Part shown: piece by piece, positions 9,301-18,400 of the stretch
Numbering within the stretch: the first letter of the stretch is position 1
How the letters are laid out: each line of letters starts with the position of its first letter
DNA from: a virus
Virus record (IMG/VR): IMGVR_UViG_3300020418_000020
Location: 1 to 34,031 of that record
Direction: 5' to 3' (one strand)
DNA length: 34,031 nt
The notes under the pieces: model-generated
What the model was told of the DNA's origin: nothing
The model's database searches: none
The model's input: only the letters and a program-made list of their open reading frames with translations
Translations under genes and position numbers: made by a program

Positions 9301-12300
9301 GTTGATGATATAGCAGAAGATGGTTCGTATGGATTTTGTTTATATGTTTGTGTTGGTGCATTGTATGGGCCATACTTATGGTTCTGATTGGCCAATCTAA
9401 ATCTAATTGCATCATTATTTGAGTTAGGACGACTTCCTTCGACAATTTCACCAGCACCAAACGTACCAGATACCATTGTGACTTCAACAAGTTTAGGCAC
9501 AACAAATCTTGCCATGTCAATGTTATCGAAGAATGGATATAATCTTGTATTTGGTTTCAATCTTCTACAAACAAATTCAATGTTTCTAGATCTCATTGTA
9601 GCGACAACTTCTGTGTTAACTACTTTATCGCCAAGACTTGTAGTGTCAAATCTCTCACCAACTCTAAATTGAATACCCTCTCTAGTTTGATTGCTTCTAG
9701 TAACTGTAGTCTCAGTTCTAAATACCTCTCTTCTGTCCAAGAATTGTGTAGTTGTAGTGATTGGAATACCACCTCTACGAGGGCCTACAAATGGGCCACG
9801 TTTTTGAACTCTTCTTGAAAGAACTGTTGATTGTGTTTCAACCCTAGTAGCAGGGCCTAATGTTGAACTTCTTCCTGTCCATGTAGTTTCCCAACCACCC
9901 CAGTCAACAGGTGAAAGACCAGTATTACTATCAGCGCCAGTCATTCCCATCATTGAATTGAAACTACCTTCAATATCGTATGTTGCAGAAGTTCTTCTAG
10001 TTTCAATCCATGTATCAGTTGCAGGGTTTAGTTCAACTTGTCCAATCCAGTTTACAACAGCAAATGGGTTTACGTTTACAATTCTAGTAGCAAATTTGTT
10101 TTCTAGGAAAATAGTGTCATCATAATTCAAACATACAACATCACCAACTCTTCTAACATTAGAATCACCTAAGTCGCCTGCAAATCTATAGTCCGCTGAT
10201 GGATTAGATGATGTTGCGGCACCAACGATAGCTTCTGATCCAAGTAATAAATCAATAGAAGTTGTATAGTGCTGTGGTCTTAATCTTCCTTCAGTAGAGT
10301 CAATAGATGCTTTAAATTGTCTATTTGTGACATCACCAGAAGTCACAGACTTAAAGTTGTCAACGAAGAATCCAGACTTAAATCTATCAAGGTTAGTCTG
10401 TGGATCACGAAGAGACATATTAGTTGTTTCTACTTCAAGTAAAGACAAAGATGTATAGTATTCAATATTCTTAACTCTATCCTCAATAGTAGCGATATCC
10501 TTCATTCGGAATCGTTTGTGTTTAGCGATAGTTAATTTTACATCATCTGTGTTATAAACATAAGGAGGCATCTCAATGGTAGCCACTTCTAATGCATTGT
10601 CTATCGTGTTTGGTAGTTTTGGATAGACTGCTGGTGCTCCCTTTAATATTGAGAAAATACCTTCTTTACTTAAGAAAAGTTTGTCTATTCTGCCAAGGTA
10701 GTAATCATATGAAATATTGAATGACTTATCCTGTGCAATAATATGTGATGTGGAGGATGTACCAGACTCAAATTGTCTAGCAAAGAACTCGCCAGGAGAT
10801 CTACTTGCAACAGCACTAGTTACTCTTGGTCTTAAATCAATAATATCAGAAGCATATATTCCACCCACAGTAGGTAAACTGTTCTTATATAAACTAGAGT
10901 CATATGAATTTACAGTTACAAAGTCGCCTGGGTCTGCAGCATCAATTACATAGTTATTGTAAATGACTGTAATTCTTCTTGTGGGAGCTTCAGTTCCTTG
11001 TTTTCTAACGATATAAGAGAAGTCAACATAATCCATTTCTTGGCCAGGATCAAACTCAAAGTCATTCTGAATATCCTTATCGCCAGGAATAAATGTCTGA
11101 ACTACACCTTGTACATTTGTTTCTTCAAAAGTAACTTCTTCGCCAACTTCAAATGTATTTTCATTCTGGTAAACGAAATTAACTTCATTAGATCCATTTG
11201 TTGATACAAATACAGCAGATGCACCAGAGTTTTTACCAATTATATTCTCACCTCGTAGAGCATTAAGAATATTGGTATTCAAACCAGTAAGTTGGAGAAT
11301 AGGTAACTGAGGGTCATCAGTAGTTGAAGATTCTAAGATAGCAAGAACATAAGCAACATCACAAACGCCTAAGGATATTCTCTTGTCTTGCACTCGATTA
11401 CCATAGACTCCATCATAAGTTAATCCATCATTTAACTTCATTAATCCAGTGCCTGACTGGGTTTTTGCGGACTTATTAACTGTGTAAGTTGTTGCTCTGT
11501 TTAATACTTTTGATTTTGGTTTTACATTTACTTTCTTCCAAGTAACTGTTAAAACTGCAGCACCAGAGGCAACAGATAATCCAGATAAGGTTACTGTTCT
11601 TCCACTAACTGTAAGTTTTTGATCTGTTAAGTTTTCTACAACACCAGTTGTTTTGAATGACAAGTTATAATCTTCTTCATCAAATGGTTCTAAGTTTAAA
11701 TCAGCATCTGTTTCTAATGTTCCACTAAAGGCATTATTAGCAACAGTGATCGAATATGACTTTCTAAATATAAGATTCGCACCATTTGTGTCTACGCTCG
11801 CAACATTAGGTCTAGTCAATTCACTGAATAAAAATGCAGTAGAGTTATTCTTAACTTCTAAAGTAACCTTGAATAAGTCATTTACATTAACATCAGCAGA
11901 TGGTAATGCACCTGAGTTGACGTTAGTAACATCAGGGACAGCTTCGAGAGTAATATTCGTAGCAGTCTGAGCCGTGACACGGTTGAATGTTGGAACATTA
12001 TTACCAGATACACTGTATTGAATGATGTCTCCAGTTTTAATTCCAGCACTACCAAAGTTTGCACTAGGAGAAGTGATTGTAGATGCACCACCAGATTTTG
12101 CACTTACAGTGAATTGTGTTGCAATCGGAGCAATCAGATGTCCTAATCCTAAAACAGGGTCAGCACTAAACTTGTAATTGGTAGGATCATTTCCTACTAA
12201 CTGTTTAATATCATCAACCCCATAGTCTTCTACTCTATTAATACTTCTGGATACATCGACACCATTTATTTCTATCTGTTCTCCAGCTTGGAACTGCCCG

Positions 12301-13835
12301 TTTACTTGATATAAAACTAACTGTGTAGAATTATTTGAGGCTTCGTAAGCATATCCTGTTGCACTACTATTTTTACCCTCAATAAAGGAAGGAACAGTTA
12401 CGCTGGTTCCTGTGTTTAGTTGAAGGTATGTGAATGTTTGAATATCATAAAGAGATGATTCAAAGACTGTTGCTGAATCTGCATATCCAACATTCTTTAC
12501 TTTGATATCATATAATCTAGCAACACCAATTTGTTCACCATTACCTTCCCCAACAGTTGCAGTTCTCTTGTTGAAGAGATTTACATATGAGTCTGTGCCT
12601 ATTCCTATAGGGGGTGAACCACTTACATGATTGAGTTCTATTTTTCTACCAATACTGAATGGTATAGATTCGTTGAATACTCTATCAGTAGTTCTTGGTT
12701 TCTCTACGTCTATGGATGTGGTGCTGATTGTTTCTACTTCATATCCTTTTACATAAGCTTTTCCTGGCCCTACGTTCAAAGTCATTAAATCATCTGTAGG
12801 AACATTACCCTGTTGAGTTAATTGATTTGAGTAGAAGGCACCATCATTACCAACTCTGTTGTTTAAAGATTCTTTAGTGGAAACACTAAATGGATTTACA
12901 TAGTAATGTCCTGATTCATCAAATGTTCTCTTCGCTAATTCATCACGGATTAAATTGTAGTTTGATTCTTTAACAAATTTCTGTAATTCACCATTATCAA
13001 TCCTCATCAATTCTACAAAGTTCTCATCATTTAGATCTGTGAGAGATTTCTTAATTAGAGTTGTAGATAGTTTGAATCTATCAGCACCAGGCGCTGCAAA
13101 GTTTGAGAATCCTCTTGCATTATCATATAGATCGTTGTCAGATGCAGAAGCAGTAACTAACTCTTCTTTTACCAATAAACCAACTCTGTATGATGGTGCA
13201 TTACTATACTGATCTAGTATAACTGTGGAGTCAGCAACGGTGACAAAAAATCCTCTGATAAAATAGACACCCTGAGCAATCTTTGCAGCCGCACCAGTAG
13301 CTGTTGAGTTAGATATGATTGTTGTCGCAAAACTAGCACCAGATCTGATGCTAGAAAGGGAATAGTTTAAATCTTCTTCTAATATTAAGTTTTCACCATC
13401 TGCAAAGATTACCCTAGAAAAATCAGTATCACTAGAACTTTGATACTTGATGTATAGAGTATATGCACCTTTAGATGATTCTCTATTTGTAATATAATTT
13501 TCTACTTTAGCAGTAACACCACTAGTTTCACCTTTAATCTTCTTTCCAATCAAGTTCTCTAGGTAAAGAGATACAGGAATACCTAAGTGAGTATCATCAA
13601 TTTGTACAGCAGTGTAGTCCGAATCATATGCGATTTGGCCAGGAATTACAACAGAACCTTCCTTAAAGAAATGCTTACCAAATTTTTCAATCTGGTTCTG
13701 TAGAATAGATTGAAGTGTGGTAAGTTCTCTAGACTGTACAGGTAAGCCTGGTTTGAATAGTACCCTCTGATAATTTTTTAGTTCTTCAAAATCATCAAAG
13801 TATGGAGATGAATTTAAGTTGGTATTCTGTGGCAT
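6315..13835 (-). CDS. DUF4815-type giant virion structural protein
   Basis: 2506 residues. The start MPQNTNLNSSPYFDDFEELK, followed by NYQRVLFKPGLPVQSREL and LQSILQNQIEKFGKHFF, is the signature of the DUF4815 structural family of T4-like phages. Further family blocks are seen at ~925-1010 (MDYVDFSYIVRKQG to IIDLRPRV), ~1050-1130 (YYLGRIDKLFLSKEG, IEDRVKNIEYYTSLSLLE), ~1670-1785 (DPLAQSFEVPDVNGVYLTKC, TFTFPSPVYCEGGGEFALVL) and the C-terminus (YVPKIRDLRAIASI). A glycine-rich insertion (TGATVNLTVNGG, GGTGYSAGDVL) lies near residues 1915-1980. The start is 6 nt after the gp8-like stop, with no strong Shine-Dalgarno in the gap, so coupling is likely. The end overlaps the next ATG by one base. It probably belongs to the wedge periphery or fibre attachment; the precise position in the baseplate is unknown to me. 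Confidence 0.9.
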   Translation of the reverse strand: MPQNTNLNSSPYFDDFEELKNYQRVLFKPGLPVQSRELTTLQSILQNQIEKFGKHFFKEGSVVIPGQIAYDSDYTAVQIDDTHLGIPVSLYLENLIGKKIKGETSGVTAKVENYITNRESSKGAYTLYIKYQSSSDTDFSRVIFADGENLILEEDLNYSLSSIRSGASFATTIISNSTATGAAAKIAQGVYFIRGFFVTVADSTVILDQYSNAPSYRVGLLVKEELVTASASDNDLYDNARGFSNFAAPGADRFKLSTTLIKKSLTDLNDENFVELMRIDNGELQKFVKESNYNLIRDELAKRTFDESGHYYVNPFSVSTKESLNNRVGNDGAFYSNQLTQQGNVPTDDLMTLNVGPGKAYVKGYEVETISTTSIDVEKPRTTDRVFNESIPFSIGRKIELNHVSGSPPIGIGTDSYVNLFNKRTATVGEGNGEQIGVARLYDIKVKNVGYADSATVFESSLYDIQTFTYLQLNTGTSVTVPSFIEGKNSSATGYAYEASNNSTQLVLYQVNGQFQAGEQIEINGVDVSRSINRVEDYGVDDIKQLVGNDPTNYKFSADPVLGLGHLIAPIATQFTVSAKSGGASTITSPSANFGSAGIKTGDIIQYSVSGNNVPTFNRVTAQTATNITLEAVPDVTNVNSGALPSADVNVNDLFKVTLEVKNNSTAFLFSELTRPNVASVDTNGANLIFRKSYSITVANNAFSGTLETDADLNLEPFDEEDYNLSFKTTGVVENLTDQKLTVSGRTVTLSGLSVASGAAVLTVTWKKVNVKPKSKVLNRATTYTVNKSAKTQSGTGLMKLNDGLTYDGVYGNRVQDKRISLGVCDVAYVLAILESSTTDDPQLPILQLTGLNTNILNALRGENIIGKNSGASAVFVSTNGSNEVNFVYQNENTFEVGEEVTFEETNVQGVVQTFIPGDKDIQNDFEFDPGQEMDYVDFSYIVRKQGTEAPTRRITVIYNNYVIDAADPGDFVTVNSYDSSLYKNSLPTVGGIYASDIIDLRPRVTSAVASRSPGEFFARQFESGTSSTSHIIAQDKSFNISYDYYLGRIDKLFLSKEGIFSILKGAPAVYPKLPNTIDNALEVATIEMPPYVYNTDDVKLTIAKHKRFRMKDIATIEDRVKNIEYYTSLSLLEVETTNMSLRDPQTNLDRFKSGFFVDNFKSVTSGDVTNRQFKASIDSTEGRLRPQHYTTSIDLLLGSEAIVGAATSSNPSADYRFAGDLGDSNVRRVGDVVCLNYDDTIFLENKFATRIVNVNPFAVVNWIGQVELNPATDTWIETRRTSATYDIEGSFNSMMGMTGADSNTGLSPVDWGGWETTWTGRSSTLGPATRVETQSTVLSRRVQKRGPFVGPRRGGIPITTTTQFLDRREVFRTETTVTRSNQTREGIQFRVGERFDTTSLGDKVVNTEVVATMRSRNIEFVCRRLKPNTRLYPFFDNIDMARFVVPKLVEVTMVSGTFGAGEIVEGSRPNSNNDAIRFRLANQNHKYGPYNAPTQTYKQNPYEPSSAISSTYSSTTTILNVDTASLELQAASGFYGYITTGMKLIGQSSGAIATVSNIRLITDKAGVLIGSLFLPDPTVPSAPTFNTGTKTFTLSSSSTNQTISGFTDSEGSANFTASGTLQTVEASTLRTRNADVQRIPQSDSRQISSTDTREVVNVAFNQRTTRQTRWVDPLAQSFEVPDVNGVYLTKCDVYFSAKDTNELPVTLQVRTLQTGLPTQEILPFGECILDPDEVVLSDDGSKATTFTFPSPVYCEGGGEFALVLLSASNEYFVYISRMGEEDITTVNAADSEKIIVSQQPLLGSLFKSQNGATWDPSQLEDLKFNLYRAEFTANSGSVNFYNPDLDIGNRQIVSLVPNPIDMVSYNAVVGLAKSLTTAEQTGLTEGTTIYQQSNPNFKANLNKLLGAIGIGSNLTITNSGTGFATTSVVYSNIPLISKFGRGTGATVNLTVNGGVGVAATVAIGGTGYSAGDVLTVSATNTGGFGKNLELSIPNNVGVISAFNTLVLNNIQGKPKVDSSSAIVYVGGGGTSVVSGGAIRYLNDINDGLHFRVRHNNHGMYSPLDKVILSGVEGDVKPEKLTATVDSSSTSDITVTAVGIFTSFEGAEVNASNPGYAKIGNEIIRYTGVTTSSSSLNNITRSMDETKAGDYNINDKIFKYEMNSVSLRRINTSHKMSDTDTSKYPVDVDHYWLKVGISSRGLDRSTGNASGLPELFFRETKSGGSYDQQYVQVGTPYGPMATQNIAFNIVRPNFSTLLPDGTDISGRMRTFSGNSPDGNLSGFVDQGFESISLNSNNVLPTPRIIASKTNELDKLVDFPGRKSFTLQAFLTTQDTKVSPMIDLDRVNMVTVMDRLNSKITDYATDSRVNSLDADPSAAIYLSKVVSLEKAADGLKVMFDAYRHSTNDIRVLYRVFRIDAPPQYQLFELFPGFENLDSNGVVIDPAKNNGKPDRRILASQTDQDYKEYEFNIKDLPQFNGFQIKIIMSGTNFAYVPKIRDLRAIASI

Positions 13836-13841
13836 TTGCTT

Positions 13842-15437
13842 TTAAAACTCCAGCACTATTTTGATGTCTTCTTTTTGACTTGCGGATCTAGGAATCGCAG
13901 TTCTGTTATCAATATAGATTATTTCACCTGACTTAGTATTAAATTCTGCTGATGATATACCAGCACTAAAACTCATACCAAGTTGATATGTCTTATTATT
14001 TATTGAGGTACTGACACCGTTATAAGAGGTGTCAACAGACAACATTGAACCAACTACAGAAGAACCAATAATTGTAACTCCGTAGCCTGGATCTGGATTA
14101 GATGTAAATGGAATTATCTTATAACCAGTAGCACTTGATGCTGCACCAGCTGGTTGATAATACTTCAATACTCCAGTAACTTTGTCCCATGATGCAACAT
14201 ATCCTATCGCAGTAGATCCTAAACCAACTGTTTGTGTTATCTGAGAGTCAACGGCATAAGTTGTAGCTGTTGTTACACCAGCAAGTTTAATTGCTTTTAG
14301 ACCACTCACCATTGCAGTGTCTAGTAATTCTGTACTACTACCGAATACGGTGGGATTTTTTATAAGACCAACTCTAGCAAAGTCATTACCTTCAATGATA
14401 TCAGGGTTAGTTTCTATTGTTTCAAATCTTGAATATAATAACGCTCTGTATGCTCCTAATTCTCTATAGACATCGTACCCATGTCCCCCCTTTGGTGGAA
14501 TTATAACACTGAAACCAGCGATAGATGTCGTTCCTATTCCTGTGTTGGTAAGGTTAGCAAGAACACCGCCAGACTCAGAGCCAGGAGCGCCTGGAAAGAA
14601 CTGTATAGATCCGTGGGTGTATCCTTCTCCTCCATCTGTAACAAATACTTCAGATACCTTTCCGAAAGAATCAATCGTAATTGTAGCCTTTCCTCCTGAT
14701 CCATCTCCGAGAATCGGAACATTGGCAAAAGATGTACTGATCGGTTGATAGTTAGAGCCTCGATCATTGACAACAATAACTTCGATCTTTCCATCTATAG
14801 CATTAGCCTGTGTTGCAACAGTCTCGCCCTCAGCCCCCCAGTTTTCGGGCACTGGTATGTATTCAATAGAGTCAAATTTAACGATTTCGGATGGCTTAAT
14901 CGTGTAAAGGTATTTCCAAACATAACCATCGCCACTAGTGCCAGCTGCCCTTGGTTCAAGGTCAACAAATGTGGGTTGGTCATATGAAGGCCTCCCCTTT
15001 GGGTTCTCTGGGTCTGATCCATTTTGTAGACAAACGTAAACTTTCAAGTCTTCATTCACTATGTAGTAATTTGCTTCATACAAACTACCTTGTGAAGTAA
15101 TTGGTGTGAGATTGTAAATATTATAGTCATGTCTGTACATCTCATAGGTTGTTCCAGCTACCCACTTTACCTTCCTTACAAGTCTACGAACATCTTTATC
15201 TGTAACCTTCTTCATCGCAATGATAGACTCTTTTATGGAGTATTCTTCCTCGAATCCATCTAGAGGTGCAGGGGTGTTGGTGGCCCATGTGGCAGTACCG
15301 CCTGCCGCTGGTTCGATGGAATTTGGTAATCCCATGAAAGCATAATATTTGTTTACAGTAGATCCGACTCCGACAAAACTTTTCACAAAAGTCTCGGCAT
15401 TTAGAATTCTAAACTGTTCGGATATAATAGCAGGCAT
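13842..15437 (-). CDS. 8: Baseplate wedge subunit gp8 homologue
   Basis: 531 residues against 334 for T4 gp8. Matches to T4 gp8 as I remember it: GDGYVWKYLYTIKPSE followed by EYIPVPENWG (T4: GDGYVWEYLFEIPP, then EYIVVPWPEE), and the C-terminus SGEIIYIDNRTAI with EDIKIVLEF (T4: SGEMIYMENRPPI with EEINILFTF). The start MPAIISEQFRILNA is the form usual in marine T4-like phages. Extra length lies mainly between residues ~215 and 300, a glycine-rich insert (GDGSGGKATITIDSFGK, DGGEGYTHGS), followed by PPKGGHGYDVYRELGAYRAL. In T4, gp8 joins gp10, gp7, gp53, gp6 and gp25 in the wedge. The ATG lacks a recognisable Shine-Dalgarno sequence; it is preceded by the palindrome at 15441-15456 and an ACTAAATA box. 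Confidence 0.9.
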   Translation of the reverse strand: MPAIISEQFRILNAETFVKSFVGVGSTVNKYYAFMGLPNSIEPAAGGTATWATNTPAPLDGFEEEYSIKESIIAMKKVTDKDVRRLVRKVKWVAGTTYEMYRHDYNIYNLTPITSQGSLYEANYYIVNEDLKVYVCLQNGSDPENPKGRPSYDQPTFVDLEPRAAGTSGDGYVWKYLYTIKPSEIVKFDSIEYIPVPENWGAEGETVATQANAIDGKIEVIVVNDRGSNYQPISTSFANVPILGDGSGGKATITIDSFGKVSEVFVTDGGEGYTHGSIQFFPGAPGSESGGVLANLTNTGIGTTSIAGFSVIIPPKGGHGYDVYRELGAYRALLYSRFETIETNPDIIEGNDFARVGLIKNPTVFGSSTELLDTAMVSGLKAIKLAGVTTATTYAVDSQITQTVGLGSTAIGYVASWDKVTGVLKYYQPAGAASSATGYKIIPFTSNPDPGYGVTIIGSSVVGSMLSVDTSYNGVSTSINNKTYQLGMSFSAGISSAEFNTKSGEIIYIDNRTAIPRSASQKEDIKIVLEF

Positions 15438-15440
15438 TTT

Positions 15441-15456
15441 AAAAAAACGTTTTTTT
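15441..15456 (-). promoter_or_regulatory. AT palindrome in the gp8 leader
   Basis: A perfect 16-nt palindrome, seven A, CG, seven T, fills the leader between the ACTAAATA box and the gp8-like ATG. The same arrangement occurs at 25515-25526. Where a Shine-Dalgarno would be expected there is only T/A sequence. Confidence 0.5.
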
Positions 15457-15460
15457 CTTT

Positions 15461-15468
15461 TATTTAGT
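15461..15468 (-). promoter_or_regulatory. Probable late promoter octamer ACTAAATA upstream of gp8
   Basis: ACTAAATA followed by AAAG lies 23 nt before the ATG at 15437. Its TAAATA core and all downstream bases match the element at 25538-25515 apart from small length changes in the A and T runs. This shared context makes it more credible than an isolated octamer. Confidence 0.5.
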
Positions 15469-15470
15469 GG

Positions 15471-18400
15471 TTAAGTTAATGGTTTCTTTCTAGAAACTAC
15501 AGATGCTGTAGATAATCCAGTATTACCATTCATGTTATTGACGAAAAATTCTTCGGGATTTCCAGAACCACGATTCTGATATCCATAGATTTGACCCCAA
15601 CTATATTTACCCCAGAAGGTATCTGTGTTTGCTGTTACAGCAAGACCAACTTGAATTACATTGTTACCGTATGATATAGGGCCAGGCAAGAACGCACACG
15701 TTACAGTGGCAAGTCCAGAGACTGCATCGCCAGGAGTGATTGTTTCTACTCTGAATACACCTCCCAAATAGTCACCCTCAGTCACCATTCCAACGGCTAC
15801 ATTTGAACCACTAGAAGTTGTAATACCAGTAAGTGCATGACCAACAACTAAAGGACTATCGTAGATGGTGAAGAAGTCACCTTTCTGTAATCCAGTGAAA
15901 TTCACTCCAAGCTGGTTGAGTGAAGAATATCCATATCCCAAGTTAGTGTTATCATTGAATTGAGATTTCAATGTAAATGCTAATCTAGGTAATACGTTGG
16001 CAGTGCCTGGCAACCATGTATTTATTCCTACAATATCACCAAAGTCTCCTTTTGCATTTATAGAGAATATATCTTCTCTCCTAGTCTTGTCAGTTTGAAC
16101 AAGAACTGGGGGTGAACTACCAACATCATAACCAAATCCACCATCTGTAACTGTTACAGAGGTTATTACACCAGCAGTTACCGATGCAGTTGCAGTCGCT
16201 CTGTTGATAACTGGGTCAGCATAGAATTGAGTTGTTCCACTACCTACAGCGAGTATTCTTGTGCTATTGAAATCACCATATGGTGTATTCGCAATATCAC
16301 GAATTTCGTTTGGATGTGTTATATCTCTCTTATTCCAGTTTGCTAGGTCAAATGAGTAGTAAACATCTCCTACTGTACTAATACCGATGTAGAAGTTGTT
16401 GAAGTATTTAATTTTAGCGAAGTCAAATGTTGCAGGGTGTTGTGTGCCAGCTGGTAATTGTTGACTGTAAGGTTGCCAGAAATTCTTGTCAGTAGAAAGA
16501 CCAATGGTTCCGTTGTTACCAACAAAGATAAATTTACTACCATCATAAATGACATCATTAATATCTTGAACTGTATTACTTACCTTATCTGACCAAATTA
16601 GACCATCATTAGAAGCAATAACAGCACCACCATTACCAACTGCAATGAATTCTGCTTGTCCGTATGCGATAGAGTTCAATGTTTCTAGAGTTCCAGAGTA
16701 TTGACTGAATGCCTCTGCTGTTGTCATACCAACCGCAGTAAAGATAGATCCAGCAGCACCAACTGCAACCCATGTATCTCTTGATCTCTCCCAGATAACA
16801 TCCTTAAAACTACCAGTATATGTACTATCAAATGTATTGGTTACGTTTATTGCAGGGATTACTCTCTTCTCTTTCAAATCAATAGGAGTCCAAGCAGACA
16901 TACTATTACCAACTGCAACTGATCTTGCCATTGAAGCACCATCTCCAACTGCCATGACATAATTGACGTTAGTATTACCTTGTGAGTATCCCATACCCAC
17001 ACCATTAAACTGAACTGTATTACCAAATCCTATTTGTCCTCTTTCCCAGAAAGTACCACTCTTAGTGTTCATGTAGTAACTACTTGAACCAACAGCAACA
17101 TATGGTTCTGACTGTGTGATTGCTTTGAAATTTACCGCCTGAATAATACCACTGATACCATCAAACTGCCAATCCTTAATTGGGTCTTTACGATTGATCT
17201 TAGCATTTGATATTGAAATTTCTGGATTTGTAATTGAATATCCAGTACCACCAAAACTTACAGTCAGAGATGATATACTTGAGGATGTAGAAACAATAGA
17301 TGTTACTACGCCTGGTATGATTTCATTATCATCGAATATCTGAATAGTATTTTCTGCTTGTATGAGTTTATCAATAGCGTTGAATAATGGATACACATTG
17401 TTGACGTAAATGGTATCATCAGTCTTACCAACATTTTTAATTAGTCTGGTTGTAGGTAGAACCTTACTCTTCAAACTAGGTCTTGCCTTCGATACTAATA
17501 CACCAGAAAGAATTTGATCACCTCTCTGTTTCTCCCATGAAAGGGGTCTATCAGCGTCTTGTGCAGTGTTGATTCCAATGCTATTATATGTGAATGTTTC
17601 TAAGAGATCGGAAGCAACGATTCTCTTACTTGTTCTCTCGAACTGATCTACGTCTGTTACATCAAATCTGTTTTCTTTAATTTGGACTGTATCACCAGGC
17701 TTCAATGACTGAACTGGTTCAACAGTTTCAACATCTCTCTTAGATCCTCTAAAGTAGAATACAGAACACTTAGAATTTGGTTTTGGTGCTTCAGTAAATA
17801 TAACTCTACTACCCTTGTATATGTAAGAGGTCTGTGGTGTTTGTAAAATATCATTAATGTAGATGAAGATATTATTTGTAATATCCATATCACTACCAGG
17901 CAATGTCTTGAGACTTAAGATCTCTGTCACACCGCTAGTTGTTACTGATAGAGTAAACTTCTTACGAGTTCCGTTAAAGAATGGTGCGATGTCGTCAAAC
18001 AATATGAACTGGCCAGGATAGAATCCAGAGAAACTATCATTCTCTAATTCTTCAACTGTTAGCTTGAATTCTGTTAATACACCTACTCTTGGGTCTGTTG
18101 CAATACCAGAAACTGTTAAATTATCACCAACCTTGAATGCTGTTCCTTCCTCAAGAATATTAAACTCTGAAATATTACCATCAACATTGATACGGAAATC
18201 AATCTTAGAGTTTGTTCCAATACCTGAATTACCTGAAGCATACACCAGATTTCTATTGAACATCTTGTCTGGTTCTGCAATATCAACAAATACAGGTTTA
18301 GTAACTTCGCCACCTCTCTTATACAATGCTTTTTGTGTTGTTAATCCAGCATTAACTCGGAAGGTCGCAGAATCTAGTTTCTCAATTACATCATACCCAG

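Noticed and set aside
13998-14006. AATAAATA octamer inside the gp8-like gene as a promoter
   Set aside because: It lies within the coding sequence, is not near a downstream start, and is expected by chance in AT-rich DNA.
15441-15456. AT palindrome (also 25515-25526) as a transcription terminator
   Set aside because: The stem is almost purely A-T with essentially no loop, it lies downstream of a late-promoter box, and the gene starts directly after it; a leader element fits better.
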